A stretch of DNA of 64,000 nt from Methanofollis liminatans DSM 4140 (GTDB lineage: Archaea; Halobacteriota; Methanomicrobia; Methanomicrobiales; Methanofollaceae). The position numbers and the translations under genes were made by a program. This document shows, piece by piece, positions 18,012-27,300 of this stretch (position 1 is the stretch's first letter; each line of letters begins with the position of its first letter). The notes under the pieces are model-generated. The model did not search any database. It saw only the letters and a program-made list of their open reading frames with translations, and was not told the origin of the DNA. The stretch is taken from positions 1,199,706 to 1,263,705 of the forward strand of contig NZ_CM001555.1 of the NCBI RefSeq assembly GCF_000275865.1, in the 5' to 3' direction.

Positions 18012-18839
18012 TCATTTCTTCCAGTGCCCGACGGTCGATGCAATCTTCCTGTAGGCCTGACCGGCCGGACAGTCGGGTGCATAATGAGATATCGGGAGAC
18101 CCTTCCGCTGTGCTGCCGGAACCTCCGGAGAGAAGGGCACCGTTTCAACCATCATAAATGACGCCGAGACGCGCTCATCGATCGCTTCCGGCTCTATCCT
18201 CTTTTCCCGCTGAGAGAGGAGTCCGAGAATTGCGTCGAGAAGCCCCGCTCTCTGCCCCTGCACAGGGCTTTCCTGGCTCATGATTGCAATCTCTGCCCTG
18301 ACATCCCCGCCGATGTTCTCGCGGATGTCCTGAAATATCGCGTTCATGGTCTCGATCCCCTCGAGGGCGAAGATGCCGGGGTCGAGATTTACGATCGTGT
18401 GATCCGCTGCCACGAGACCGTTGATCACAAACTGACCCATGCTCGGGGGCGTATCTATCAGGACCATATCGTAATTGGGCGAGATCTCATCGAGCGCATC
18501 TCTCAGAACAGTTGCCCTGCCTTCAGACTGGTAGAGATATGGTTCGGCACCGACAAGGTCCAGGGTGGAGGGCACAAGGTCGATCCCGGATGCCGTCCTG
18601 ACGATCAGGTCCCTGATGGATACTTCTGGAAACCCCTCGAACCTGCTCATAAAGAGATCATAGATGCTGGTCTCCAGGCCGGTCGGGCTGATGCCAAGAC
18701 CTGAAGTTGCATTTGCCTGGGGATCGCAGTCCACGACCAGGACGCGTTCTCCGGACTTTTGAAGATAGCCTGCAATATTAAGACAGGACGATGTCTTTCC
18801 CGTTCCTCCCTTGTGATGGGCAAATGCAATACGCGTTAT
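18012..18839 (-). CDS. ParA/Soj-type ATPase, start codon non-canonical (ATA or ATT)
   Basis: About 275 residues of the ParA/MinD family. It has the deviant Walker [12 protein letters not shown], the second motif [11 protein letters not shown], and [11 protein letters not shown] (Walker B/switch). There is no ATG, GTG or TTG between the upstream in-frame stop (near 18891) and a GTG at 18734 that lies beyond the P-loop. The most natural start is ATA at 18837-18839, which would read (M)[11 protein letters not shown], with GGGTGAG 3 bases upstream. ATT at 18830 is the alternative. It leads an operon with the cytoplasmic chemoreceptor and cheR, suggesting a role in receptor-cluster positioning, as known for PpfA/ParC-type ParA proteins in bacteria. 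Confidence 0.85.
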   Translation of the reverse strand: MTRIAFAHHKGGTGKTSSCLNIAGYLQKSGERVLVVDCDPQANATSGLGISPTGLETSIYDLFMSRFEGFPEVSIRDLIVRTASGIDLVPSTLDLVGAEPYLYQSEGRATVLRDALDEISPNYDMVLIDTPPSMGQFVINGLVAADHTIVNLDPGIFALEGIETMNAIFQDIRENIGGDVRAEIAIMSQESPVQGQRAGLLDAILGLLSQREKRIEPEAIDERVSASFMMVETVPFSPEVPAAQRKGLPISHYAPDCPAGQAYRKIASTVGHWKK

Positions 18840-18881
18840 GGTCTCACCCTGATATGTGAATTTTGCATGAAAGATTATAAA

Positions 18882-18893
18882 GATTTATATTTT
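18882..18893 (-). promoter_or_regulatory. TATA-like element upstream of the ParA-like gene
   Basis: On the minus strand this reads AAATATAAATCT, a good archaeal TATA box in an A+T-rich stretch. Transcription would start about 20 bases before the proposed ATA start, leaving room for the GGGTGAG ribosome-binding site. This supports initiation close to 18839. Confidence 0.6.
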
Positions 18894-18993
18894 TGTTGTT
18901 TCCAGAATATCTTTATTTTATTATTGTGGCTACATATTAATTGGTTTACAGATATTGCGGGGTGATACGTATCTCATGAAGATTTCAATCGGC

Positions 18994-21900
18994 CTACGCC
19001 GTCCTGAGTACTGTCACGCGGCCTGCCTTATCGAGGGTGAAGGTCCGTTCCTCCCCCTCCCTCCTGCAGAAGGCGATCAGGTCGAGCATGTGCCTGAGCC
19101 CCTCTCCTGCCTTCTCGTTCTGGAGCAGGTCGAAGGAGGGTTCGAGGAGGGGGCGGGGGAGAAATACGATGCACTTTGCACGGGCCCGCGTCACCGAGAC
19201 GTTGAGACGGTTCCTGCTGTAGATGAACTCCGCCTCCCGCAGCGCCGTCTCATGATCGCTCACGCCGTACGAGACGATCACCGCCTCGCACTGCTGCCCC
19301 TGCATCTTCTCGACCGTTTCCACGAAGGGGTCGGCCTCCCAGGCCCGGCCCCCTGCCAGCTCCTCTCTGATCGCCCGGATCTGGGCGTGGTGGGGGCTGA
19401 CGATGAAGAGACCCCGCCGCCAGAACGCCTCGTCTCCGGCCCGTCCCCCCGGGTAAGGGCCGTCTCCGCCGGGTTCGAACATCCGCTCGCGCAGGGCCGA
19501 TGCGATCTCTGCGACAAGGGCCGCCTCGGCGCTGTTTTTCACGCTCGCCCTCACCTCTTCGAGCACCACGACGGTGAGGGGATGGTCCGGGTCGAGCACC
19601 GCCTCGATGAACGGGTCAGGGGACGATGGGGGGGCGAGCCTGATCCGCTGTTCAGCCACAGAACGGTTCGCCGGCCGGTAGCCCTGGCCGTACAGTGTCC
19701 CGGCCGAGAACGCAGAGAGCGTGGCGTTCATCCGCCAGTTCTCCAGGAGCTGGCAGGTGTAGGGCGCCGGCCCCTGGTCGCGCCGCCTCAGCCACCCGAA
19801 GACCGAGTCCTGGATCTCTTCGGCACCTTCGGCGCCCTCACCCGCGCCCGCCCCCCATATGGGCGGGAGCTGGAGGTCGTCCCCGGCGAAGACGAGTTTC
19901 CCGCCGGGTTTCAGGAGGGGCAGGAGAAGGGCGAGTTCTCCGAAGGTGACCTGCGAGGCCTCGTCGAGGACCAGGACGTCGAAGGAGGGGAGGTATGTCC
20001 GGTGTTTATGGAACGCCTTTGCCGTCCCGCCCAGGACGAAGCGGTCGGGGAGGCGGGTCGCCGCCGCCAGGACGTCGCGGGAAAGCACGTGCAGGTTCCG
20101 CCCTCTCGGCGTCGTCGTCCGGTCCAGTTTGCCGACGGTGAGGCGGAGGGCCATCGAGGACCCGGCGGCGTCCTGGAGTTCGAAAAGGAGGTTCTCGATC
20201 GCCGCATGGGTGAGGGCGCTGACGGCGATCCTGACCGGCCCGTCGGCCGACGAGACCAGCCCGAGCATCGCATGGGCGAGGAAATGGGTCTTGCCCGTTC
20301 CCGGCGGGCCCCATACGAGGGTCAGCCTGTTCGCCAGGATGTGGCGGTACGCCTCCTCCTGGCTCGGAGTGAACCCTGCATGAGCGCCGCCGTCCGGCAC
20401 CGCCGCCGCTCCCCGCCCGGCGAAGCCCTGCGGCTCCCTCATCAGGGCCAGGAGGTCGCCGTCTGGCCGCCGGTCCCATTCGAGGACCTGCTCGACGATC
20501 GTCGCCGTCGTGAAGTCAGTGGCCCGCGGGAAGAGAAGGGCCCGATCCCCGGGCGAGAAGGCGTCCTGGTCGCCGGTCGCGCGCGTGGCAAGACGGAGGC
20601 GGGAGACCTTTCCGCGGGACTCCGTGGTCCCGGCGATCCCGGCGAACCTGATCTCCCCGCCTGGCGGTGCGGTCTTCGAAGCGTAGAGCCCATCGTCGAA
20701 GGCCTGTGCTGCGGCGACCCCCTCAGGGGTTTCCGGGACGAGGAGGAAGTTTAGCAGGCCGTTAGGCTGGCCGAGCGCTGCAGGGTCAGGGCGGGAGAGG
20801 ACGCTCCACTCGTCCCCGCCCACGCACCGGATGCAGATCCTGCCGCCGAGGTCCTCGGCCTCCTTTGTCGGGAGGCACCTGAGGCGCTGCGCCTCTGCCG
20901 CCGCCGCCGCCGCCGACCGCCGCAGGGCGGCGATGAGGGCGGCATACTCCGGGTGCTCGATCGTTTCGGGCGGGGTGAGGCGGAAGCGGTCAGGCCAGCG
21001 CCGCGGGGTCATCCTCTCGCGCAGAGCGGCGAGGAGGTCGCCGCCCATGCGCAGACGCCTGCGGATCTCGTCCTGGACCCACCGCACCGCATCGGCATGG
21101 CCGCTGTACCAGGCGCGGTAGACGGCGTCGGCCTTCATCCCGTTGCCCAGGGCGGGCCAGAAGAGATCAGAAGGGGGGTGGCCTGACCCTTTGAGGGCGG
21201 CGAGGGCGTCGGGTATCCTGCAGAAGACCGGGTCGGGGAAGGCGGCACACTCCTCTGCGACCCCGGAGAGGACGACGACCGGGACCTTCGTCCGCGCCCC
21301 TTCCCTGCCCTCGCCGGCATAGTGCCTGAGCAGCGCCGCCGCCTCCCCGCTCTCCCCGGCGCACTCCTCCAGGATCTCGAGGAAGAGGCGGTGCTCCCGC
21401 CGGTCGGCGACATAGGTCTGGAGCGACCGCTGTTCGGCAAACGCCTTCCCTTCGTTGTAGGCAGAGAGGACGGCGAGTTCGTCGTACAGCGCCCGCACGA
21501 ACCCTCCGGCGACCGCCCCGCACTCCTCCTCCCCCGAGGCGACCCCGATCCATTCCCTGGACGGGGAGTCGTAGACGTCCTTCCCCTTGAACCGCCTGAA
21601 CCCGGCGGCGTAGATCCTGCCCCCGACCGGTTCGCGCTGGAGGGTGATCACCACCCCGACCGACTCATTGACCGGGAGCGAGGGCGAGGCGCCATCGAGC
21701 GGGACGACCGTCCCCTCGCGGACGGCGCGGATCTGCCTGCGGAGGATCTCGCCCTTCCCCCTCAGGGACCCGCACGCCTCCAGGGCCTCGTCGGCGCCCG
21801 GCGAGGAGAGAAAGCGGTCGAGGTCAGGGAGGGTGTCCACGCCCGCGCCGTCGCTGAGGAACTGCCTCGCCCCTGCGGTGAGGCCCGGGATGAGGGAGAT

Positions 21901-22674
21901 CGACCCGGTCTCCTCAGCCTCCCTCATGCAGGACACAAAAAATGGGCACTGTTCGCATTTCGGCTGGAGGTGCCAGGGCAGCGACGCCGGGGGCGCCGCC
22001 ATGATCGCCCCGAGGTCGTCGGCGAGAAAGTGTTCGAGCACCTGCAGGTCGGTGCCTATCGTGATGATCTCCGGCGTCTCGGCGTCCTGGAGCCAGATCC
22101 CGGCGGCGGACCGGTCGGCAACGGCCGGGATCCCCCCGTCGGCGATGGCGGCGTCCAGGATCAGGGCGTAGAGCCCCACCTGAATCCGGTGGGACGTCTT
22201 TAAACTGTCGGTCGCCTTCAGGTCGATGACCCTGAGGAGGCGCCCCTCCCCGTCAGGGAGGCACCAGATCAGGTCGGGCCTGCACTCGTGGAAGGAGCAG
22301 ACCTCAGGGTCCAGGCCGTAGCGCCGGTAAAACGACGGCGGGACGATCAGGGTGGCCTGGTACGCCCCCGACCCCGCCGCCATCGACGAGAGAATCCGGA
22401 CACTCTCTTCTGCAGAAAACCGTCGGTCATGATAGGCACCGCCGCCCGGCGCCATATGGACGAGGCCGGGTATCTTTCTCCCGACCACCTCGTCCTCCCA
22501 TGCAAGCCCCTTTGCGGTGAGGAGTTCTGAGACCTGCGTGTGCTCCTCGACGGCGTCCGGGATGCCGAGCGCCCGCCGGTCCGCCAGGGGGACCGCCGAA
22601 TACCGGAGAAAACGCTGGCATTCATGGTGGAAGAAACGGGCGATGAGGGAGGGGCTCAGGTTGTGCCGGGGCAT
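18994..22674 (-). CDS. RecB-like nuclease / superfamily 1 helicase fusion (Dna2-like)
   Basis: 1226 residues. The N-terminal third resembles the RecB/Cas4-like nuclease of the TM0106 type: Cys near residue 19 (FFHHECQRFL) and the cluster CEQCPFFVSC near 240, which together could hold an iron-sulfur cluster, plus a QVGLYALIL nuclease motif. The C-terminal part is an SF1 (Dna2/Upf1-like) helicase with Walker A GPPGTGKTHF near 790, VLVLDEASQV near 900 and the final motif VSVTRARAKCIVF. It probably processes DNA ends or flaps. The frame is open upstream, but ATG at 22674 gives MPRHNLSPSLIARFF, the usual N-terminus of this nuclease family. Confidence 0.85.
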   Translation of the reverse strand: MPRHNLSPSLIARFFHHECQRFLRYSAVPLADRRALGIPDAVEEHTQVSELLTAKGLAWEDEVVGRKIPGLVHMAPGGGAYHDRRFSAEESVRILSSMAAGSGAYQATLIVPPSFYRRYGLDPEVCSFHECRPDLIWCLPDGEGRLLRVIDLKATDSLKTSHRIQVGLYALILDAAIADGGIPAVADRSAAGIWLQDAETPEIITIGTDLQVLEHFLADDLGAIMAAPPASLPWHLQPKCEQCPFFVSCMREAEETGSISLIPGLTAGARQFLSDGAGVDTLPDLDRFLSSPGADEALEACGSLRGKGEILRRQIRAVREGTVVPLDGASPSLPVNESVGVVITLQREPVGGRIYAAGFRRFKGKDVYDSPSREWIGVASGEEECGAVAGGFVRALYDELAVLSAYNEGKAFAEQRSLQTYVADRREHRLFLEILEECAGESGEAAALLRHYAGEGREGARTKVPVVVLSGVAEECAAFPDPVFCRIPDALAALKGSGHPPSDLFWPALGNGMKADAVYRAWYSGHADAVRWVQDEIRRRLRMGGDLLAALRERMTPRRWPDRFRLTPPETIEHPEYAALIAALRRSAAAAAAEAQRLRCLPTKEAEDLGGRICIRCVGGDEWSVLSRPDPAALGQPNGLLNFLLVPETPEGVAAAQAFDDGLYASKTAPPGGEIRFAGIAGTTESRGKVSRLRLATRATGDQDAFSPGDRALLFPRATDFTTATIVEQVLEWDRRPDGDLLALMREPQGFAGRGAAAVPDGGAHAGFTPSQEEAYRHILANRLTLVWGPPGTGKTHFLAHAMLGLVSSADGPVRIAVSALTHAAIENLLFELQDAAGSSMALRLTVGKLDRTTTPRGRNLHVLSRDVLAAATRLPDRFVLGGTAKAFHKHRTYLPSFDVLVLDEASQVTFGELALLLPLLKPGGKLVFAGDDLQLPPIWGAGAGEGAEGAEEIQDSVFGWLRRRDQGPAPYTCQLLENWRMNATLSAFSAGTLYGQGYRPANRSVAEQRIRLAPPSSPDPFIEAVLDPDHPLTVVVLEEVRASVKNSAEAALVAEIASALRERMFEPGGDGPYPGGRAGDEAFWRRGLFIVSPHHAQIRAIREELAGGRAWEADPFVETVEKMQGQQCEAVIVSYGVSDHETALREAEFIYSRNRLNVSVTRARAKCIVFLPRPLLEPSFDLLQNEKAGEGLRHMLDLIAFCRREGEERTFTLDKAGRVTVLRTA

Positions 22675-22754
22675 TCGTGGTATGATCTCTGTCCGGGATC
22701 GTAAATAGATGGATGGGCGGGGGCAAACGTGATGGTCGCCCCTTTCGGTCGCAT

Positions 22755-23324
22755 TCAGGATGCCGGACCGGCGTGCTCTTCCAGGAACCGGGTGACGACC
22801 CACTCGTTCCTCACCTCGGGGTGGAAGAGCACGCCGTAGATCGGCCTGGATACGTGGCGGACCGCCTGCACGCACCCTTCCGAGACGGCGAGGACCTCAA
22901 AGCACGCCGGCGGGGCGACGGCGAAGGCGTGGAGTTCGTAGGCCGGGAACAGATCCTTCCCCGCGAAGATCCCGTCAGGCCTGAGGACGCTGACGTCTGT
23001 CATCCCGATCCTGAGGTCGGGCTCGATCCGCCCGCCAAAGGCCCCGGCGACCGCCTGCATCCCGGCACAGATCCCGAGCACCGGGAGGGGGCAGGTGCGG
23101 AGCCACGCAAACCGCTCGAGATCTTCTGCGAAGCGGTTGTCCTGCAGGGCGGTCCCGCAGAGGAGGACGGCCGAGACCCCGTCGAGATCGCTCTCCTCGA
23201 TCCCGGCAAAGTGCCGCGTGACCGAGGGGAACCCCGCCCGCCTGACGATCCCCTCGATCGGCGAGACGAACTCGTACCGGCTCAGGGAGTTTTCTTTCCA
23301 GCAGAGATCGACGATCAGGATCAT
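22755..23324 (-). CDS. Class I glutamine amidotransferase-like protein (GuaA N-domain type)
   Basis: 189 residues with the class I GATase triad: nucleophile Cys in LGICAGMQAVAG (about residue 94) and His-x-Glu in LFHPEVRNEW near the end. It resembles the glutaminase subunit of archaeal GMP synthase but is not next to a synthetase subunit. Its start overlaps the stop of the upstream diphthine-ammonia ligase gene by 4 bases, so the two are coupled. An attractive idea is that it supplies ammonia to that ligase, which uses free ammonium elsewhere; this is inference. Confidence 0.8.
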   Translation of the reverse strand: MILIVDLCWKENSLSRYEFVSPIEGIVRRAGFPSVTRHFAGIEESDLDGVSAVLLCGTALQDNRFAEDLERFAWLRTCPLPVLGICAGMQAVAGAFGGRIEPDLRIGMTDVSVLRPDGIFAGKDLFPAYELHAFAVAPPACFEVLAVSEGCVQAVRHVSRPIYGVLFHPEVRNEWVVTRFLEEHAGPAS

Positions 23325-24001
23325 TTCGGCACCAGCACGGCTTTCTCTATTCTATAGGTGCCATTGTAATTTTTGTATTCGGCCGAAGCCTCCCTGATCT
23401 CGATCCGCCGTGTGAAAAACGGCGCATCGGTGACGAAGGTCTCGATCTCCCCGCCTTCGCCGGTGAGGGTGATCCGGTACTTCTCTGCCATCGCCCTCAA
23501 CTCCGCGACGGCGGCGGCGTCGATCCGGCGCCCGAGCCACCGCTCGTCGAAGGGTGCGGAGTAGACCCCGGCGACGATCACCGCAAAACCCTCGTCGATC
23601 AGGCCCTGCATGTACGCCTCCTGGTCGGCGTGCCAGAGCGGGTTGAAGCACCAGAGCCCGAGGTCATGGCAGATCCGCTGCACCCGCGTCGCCTGGTACA
23701 CCGAGAGGATTGCCCCGGTGACGACCCCCTCGATCCCGTGGCGTTCCCGCGCGATCAGGACCGCCCGCCTCAGGTCGTCGAGCTCCTTCTCCTCCTCGCC
23801 GGCCGACTCCACCTCGACGAGAGGGAGGTCCGCCGCCTCGGCCTGCAGGGCGGCGAGGCGGACATTTGGCGTGTGGAACATATAACTCTCCGGGTTCGCC
23901 GGGACGATGGTGATCAGGCAGACCACCTCTTCCTTCTGCATCGCCCGCCAGCATGCAAAGAGCGAGTCTTTCCCGCCTGAACAGAGTACGCCGAGTCTCA
24001 T
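23321..24001 (-). CDS. Diphthine-ammonia ligase (Dph6 family)
   Basis: 226 residues of the ATP-pyrophosphatase family that performs the last step of diphthamide synthesis on elongation factor 2. The N-terminal PP-loop LCSGGKDSLFACW is at residues 5-17. Later come the segments ERHGIEGVVTGAI and NPLWHADQEAYM, which are typical of the family. The frame is open upstream, but ATG at 24001 (MRLGVLCSGGKDS) is the standard start. The gene runs into the amidotransferase with a 4-base overlap. Confidence 0.88.
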   Translation of the reverse strand: MRLGVLCSGGKDSLFACWRAMQKEEVVCLITIVPANPESYMFHTPNVRLAALQAEAADLPLVEVESAGEEEKELDDLRRAVLIARERHGIEGVVTGAILSVYQATRVQRICHDLGLWCFNPLWHADQEAYMQGLIDEGFAVIVAGVYSAPFDERWLGRRIDAAAVAELRAMAEKYRITLTGEGGEIETFVTDAPFFTRRIEIREASAEYKNYNGTYRIEKAVLVPK

Positions 24002-24067
24002 TGAATATTCCAGATTTTTGTGGGCGGTGAGGGAAATACATTCTCCTGGATCGGGAGCAGCGGCCCC

Positions 24068-24225
24068 CCGGCACCGGCGCACGGTCCGTTCACGCGAAGA
24101 CACAAAACCCTGAAACGCGCTCTACCCCTTCGCACCCTATCGTGTGAGATCGTTCTCATCATCCCTATTACCATGAGTGGCGTCAGACTGAAGTGTCAGG
24201 GATACCCGCACACACGAGTGAAGAG
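24068..24225 (+). repeat. Intergenic dispersed repeat, copy 2
   Basis: Second copy of the repeat at 14511-14672, same orientation, with the same ordered landmarks from CCGGCGCAC to GAAGAG. It lies in the 320-base gap (24002-24321) between the ligase start and the end of the large secreted-protein gene; nothing else is seen in that gap. Confidence 0.6.
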
Positions 24226-24321
24226 CCGTCAAGAAATTCGGAGAGGATCCGAATGCATGAAAAGAGTGGTATCAGGTCAGGGGGGATCGGGATCAAACCG
24301 ATCCTCCACCCTCACGAATCC

Positions 24322-27300
24322 TTACTCGTCTTTACCTCTCCTCCGGTAAATCAGAACGCATGCCAGAGCGGCAAGGACAAGGATCGCAACACCGGCTGCG
24401 ACCATCGGGAATTCGGAAGCGGGTTCAGCCGGAAGAACAGAGGGCGTTGTCTGCACCGGAGACGGCTGGACTGCAGCGGATGCGGCCTCAGGTGCAGTGG
24501 TGGGCACCGGCGTTTCAGGCGTCGCCTCCTTCTCTATCCCTATCGCATACCAGGAGAACCCCGGAGACTCGGCGGTGAATATGTAGTAATCCCCGTCCTC
24601 GGCCACATACGTGGTCGGCAACTGCTCCCAGGCCGTACCGTTGTACCGCCACAGCACGACGTCACCGGTATCGTAGCCATGCTCTTCAAGCCATATTTTA
24701 GAAACCTTAAACGTGTAGGTTACCTTCTCGATGTTCGAGTCATTCACGCCGTAAGGGGTGACCTCCTGGAACTCATACACGACCGATCCCGGAAGCGGAA
24801 TGGATGAGGGCAGTGAGCCCGACGGCGTGACGATGACCTGAAGATTCTGGACGTCGCTGCCGACCGTGACAGTCAGGGAGTTTATCGACCCTCCGCGGAT
24901 GGGGATGACAGCGCTCTGGCCTGCTTTGAGAGAGGATGCCGATCCTGCGCTGCTCACGGAACCTGACCCGTCGCTCCCTGAGTCTGACCCGGGCGATGGC
25001 CTGGTTAATATAGCCTCATCGTCATCCGCCGGTTTCTGGACGGCGTACTTCAGGGTTTCGTTCCCCGCATCGTAGTAACTGATATGTGCATATCCGTCTG
25101 TATCGATCGCAAGCGACGAATACTCGCCGACGTTTCCGGTATCCACCGTCACCGAGTACCATGTGTCGCCGTCCTTCCAGGCGTACTTCAGGCTCCGGTT
25201 CGTGGCGTCATAGTAACTGATGCCAGGCGCATGATCGGACCCGACCATCGTGTTGAAGGCAAGAGAGCAGTATTCGCCGACATCGCCTGCCGCATCGACG
25301 ACCTCGGTTGTCCAGGACGAATCGTTGACCGCATACATGAGGCGTTTGTTGTCCGCATCGTAGAAGGCGATCGCCGCGTGCCCGCCGGCGTCGAATGCGA
25401 TCGATGTCCACCCGACGGTCGCAGACGTCACCTCTTCGGTCGCCCATTTCTCCGGAGCGCCCCAACCGGGCATCTCGGCATGCCTGAGGGTTGTTGTGTT
25501 ATGGTGGTAATACGCGATGTGCACCTGCTGTTCTGGGTTTATGGCGAGCGAGACATAATCCCCACCGATTTTTGCATTGATATCTTCGGGCTGTACGGTA
25601 GGCCAGTCTGCTCCACTCTGGCCGGGAGGGTACCAGCTGAACCGCGGTATCTTGAGCGGCACGCTCTGGTAGGCGACACAGGGGCCATGGTTCTCGCTGA
25701 TCGCCAGTGAGGGGTATGCCGATGCGACCGGAGTAATTACCATATCGCTCCAGCCATCTCCCTGTTTTGTCGCATAGTTGAGCGACGTGCCCGCGGCGTT
25801 GCCGTAGGCGATATGGGGGGTATTGTTGCCGTCAAGCGCAAGCGAGAACCACCCGTTCGAGCCGTATACCGATTCGTTGTGCCACGCACCGTCGTTCCAT
25901 GCGTACTTTACCGTTTCGTTGGTCCTGTCGTAATAACTGATATGCGCAGAGCAGTTCGAGTCCAGGGCAAGGGAGGAGTACGTCCCGACGCCTGTAGCCT
26001 GATCCGCCGTCGATACCGTGAAGTTTGCAGTCAGCGTTCCCTGCTGCTTTATATAGATCGACGCCGAGAACGAACTGGAAGCCCCTGATTTATTCTCGAC
26101 CGTCAGGGTCACGTTGTAGATGCCGGGAGTGGCGAAGGTGTAGTGTGCGTTCTGGTCGGTGGAGAAGGGCGCTGCCCCATCTATCGACCATGCCCAGCCG
26201 GTGAGGGCTCCTCCCGACGTATCGGTGAACCCCACCGCAAGCGGTGCATTGCCCATCGTTACGTTCGCCCTAAAGTGTGCCGCAAGCGGCCCCGGCATGC
26301 CGGTGGGGCAGGTCCTCATCGAATGCGACGGAACGTCTTCCAGCACCGTCCCGTCGTTGAAAGCGATGTCCAGGGGAGCGTCCGTCGGGTTATAGGCCAC
26401 GTAAGTCCGCTCGTCGCCTTTCTCAAATGTCATGAAGTATGGGGTGTTCGTGGCGTAGACCTCGAGGGGATCGGGGGTTCCGTGGACCTGGAGGTAACGG
26501 ATGAACTGGTAGGTCGTTGCTCCCGAGTTCCCGCCGTGTGTCAACTTTATACAGGGGATGATGTGATACTCGTTCTCCTTCCACTCCGGCGTCACGTCGA
26601 AGTAGGTCGTCAGCGCCGCATCGGGATTGGCCATCGCATACCAGCAGGCAAGCTCGCTGTAATACGCCAACCGACCGTACCACTGGTTTTCGGTCGTTCC
26701 GTCTCCGAATCTCTTTGTTCCTTCGGGATTGAGCGGGTCGAGATCGTACTTCTTCAGGTATTCCTCGTAATCCTGCAGGTACGTGACAATGGACTGTTTA
26801 TCCATGGCATGGTAGAACGATGCAGGCGTGACCGGGGCGACCGTGATGTAACTGATATCAGTGGGATGCGGACCGAAGAATGTGGACTGTTTGATCTGGG
26901 CGTCGTAGACCTGGGCGGTATACTGCATGCTCACCCAGCGGGGGTCGAACCCCGGCCCCTCCACGGCATCGAAGAGGCGCTGGTAGGTGCCGAAATAATC
27001 CCGCCAGTACGCCCAGTTCGCATAGACCGCAATGCTATACCGTTCGATGCCGATCTGTGTCATCTTCGGCTGGTCCGATGCGGTGCCCCAGAGGATGACT
27101 CCTGCCCAGAAGTTGATCTCTTCGGAGATCGATTCGTCGTTGTTTCCGGTCAGGAAGTCGGGGGACGTCAGCCCGCCGGCGGCGCAGTGCCCGTCATAGG
27201 CGTCCCAGTAGCGCATTTCAGGGAAGGCGTTGTCGCTCGGTATCTCTTTTGAATACGCCACATCAAAGACGATCTGGTTGATCACGTCCTTATACTCGTT

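Noticed and set aside
18955-20754. 599-codon plus-strand open frame
   Set aside because: Antisense to the nuclease-helicase gene; Pro/Gly/Arg-rich with no recognisable domain.
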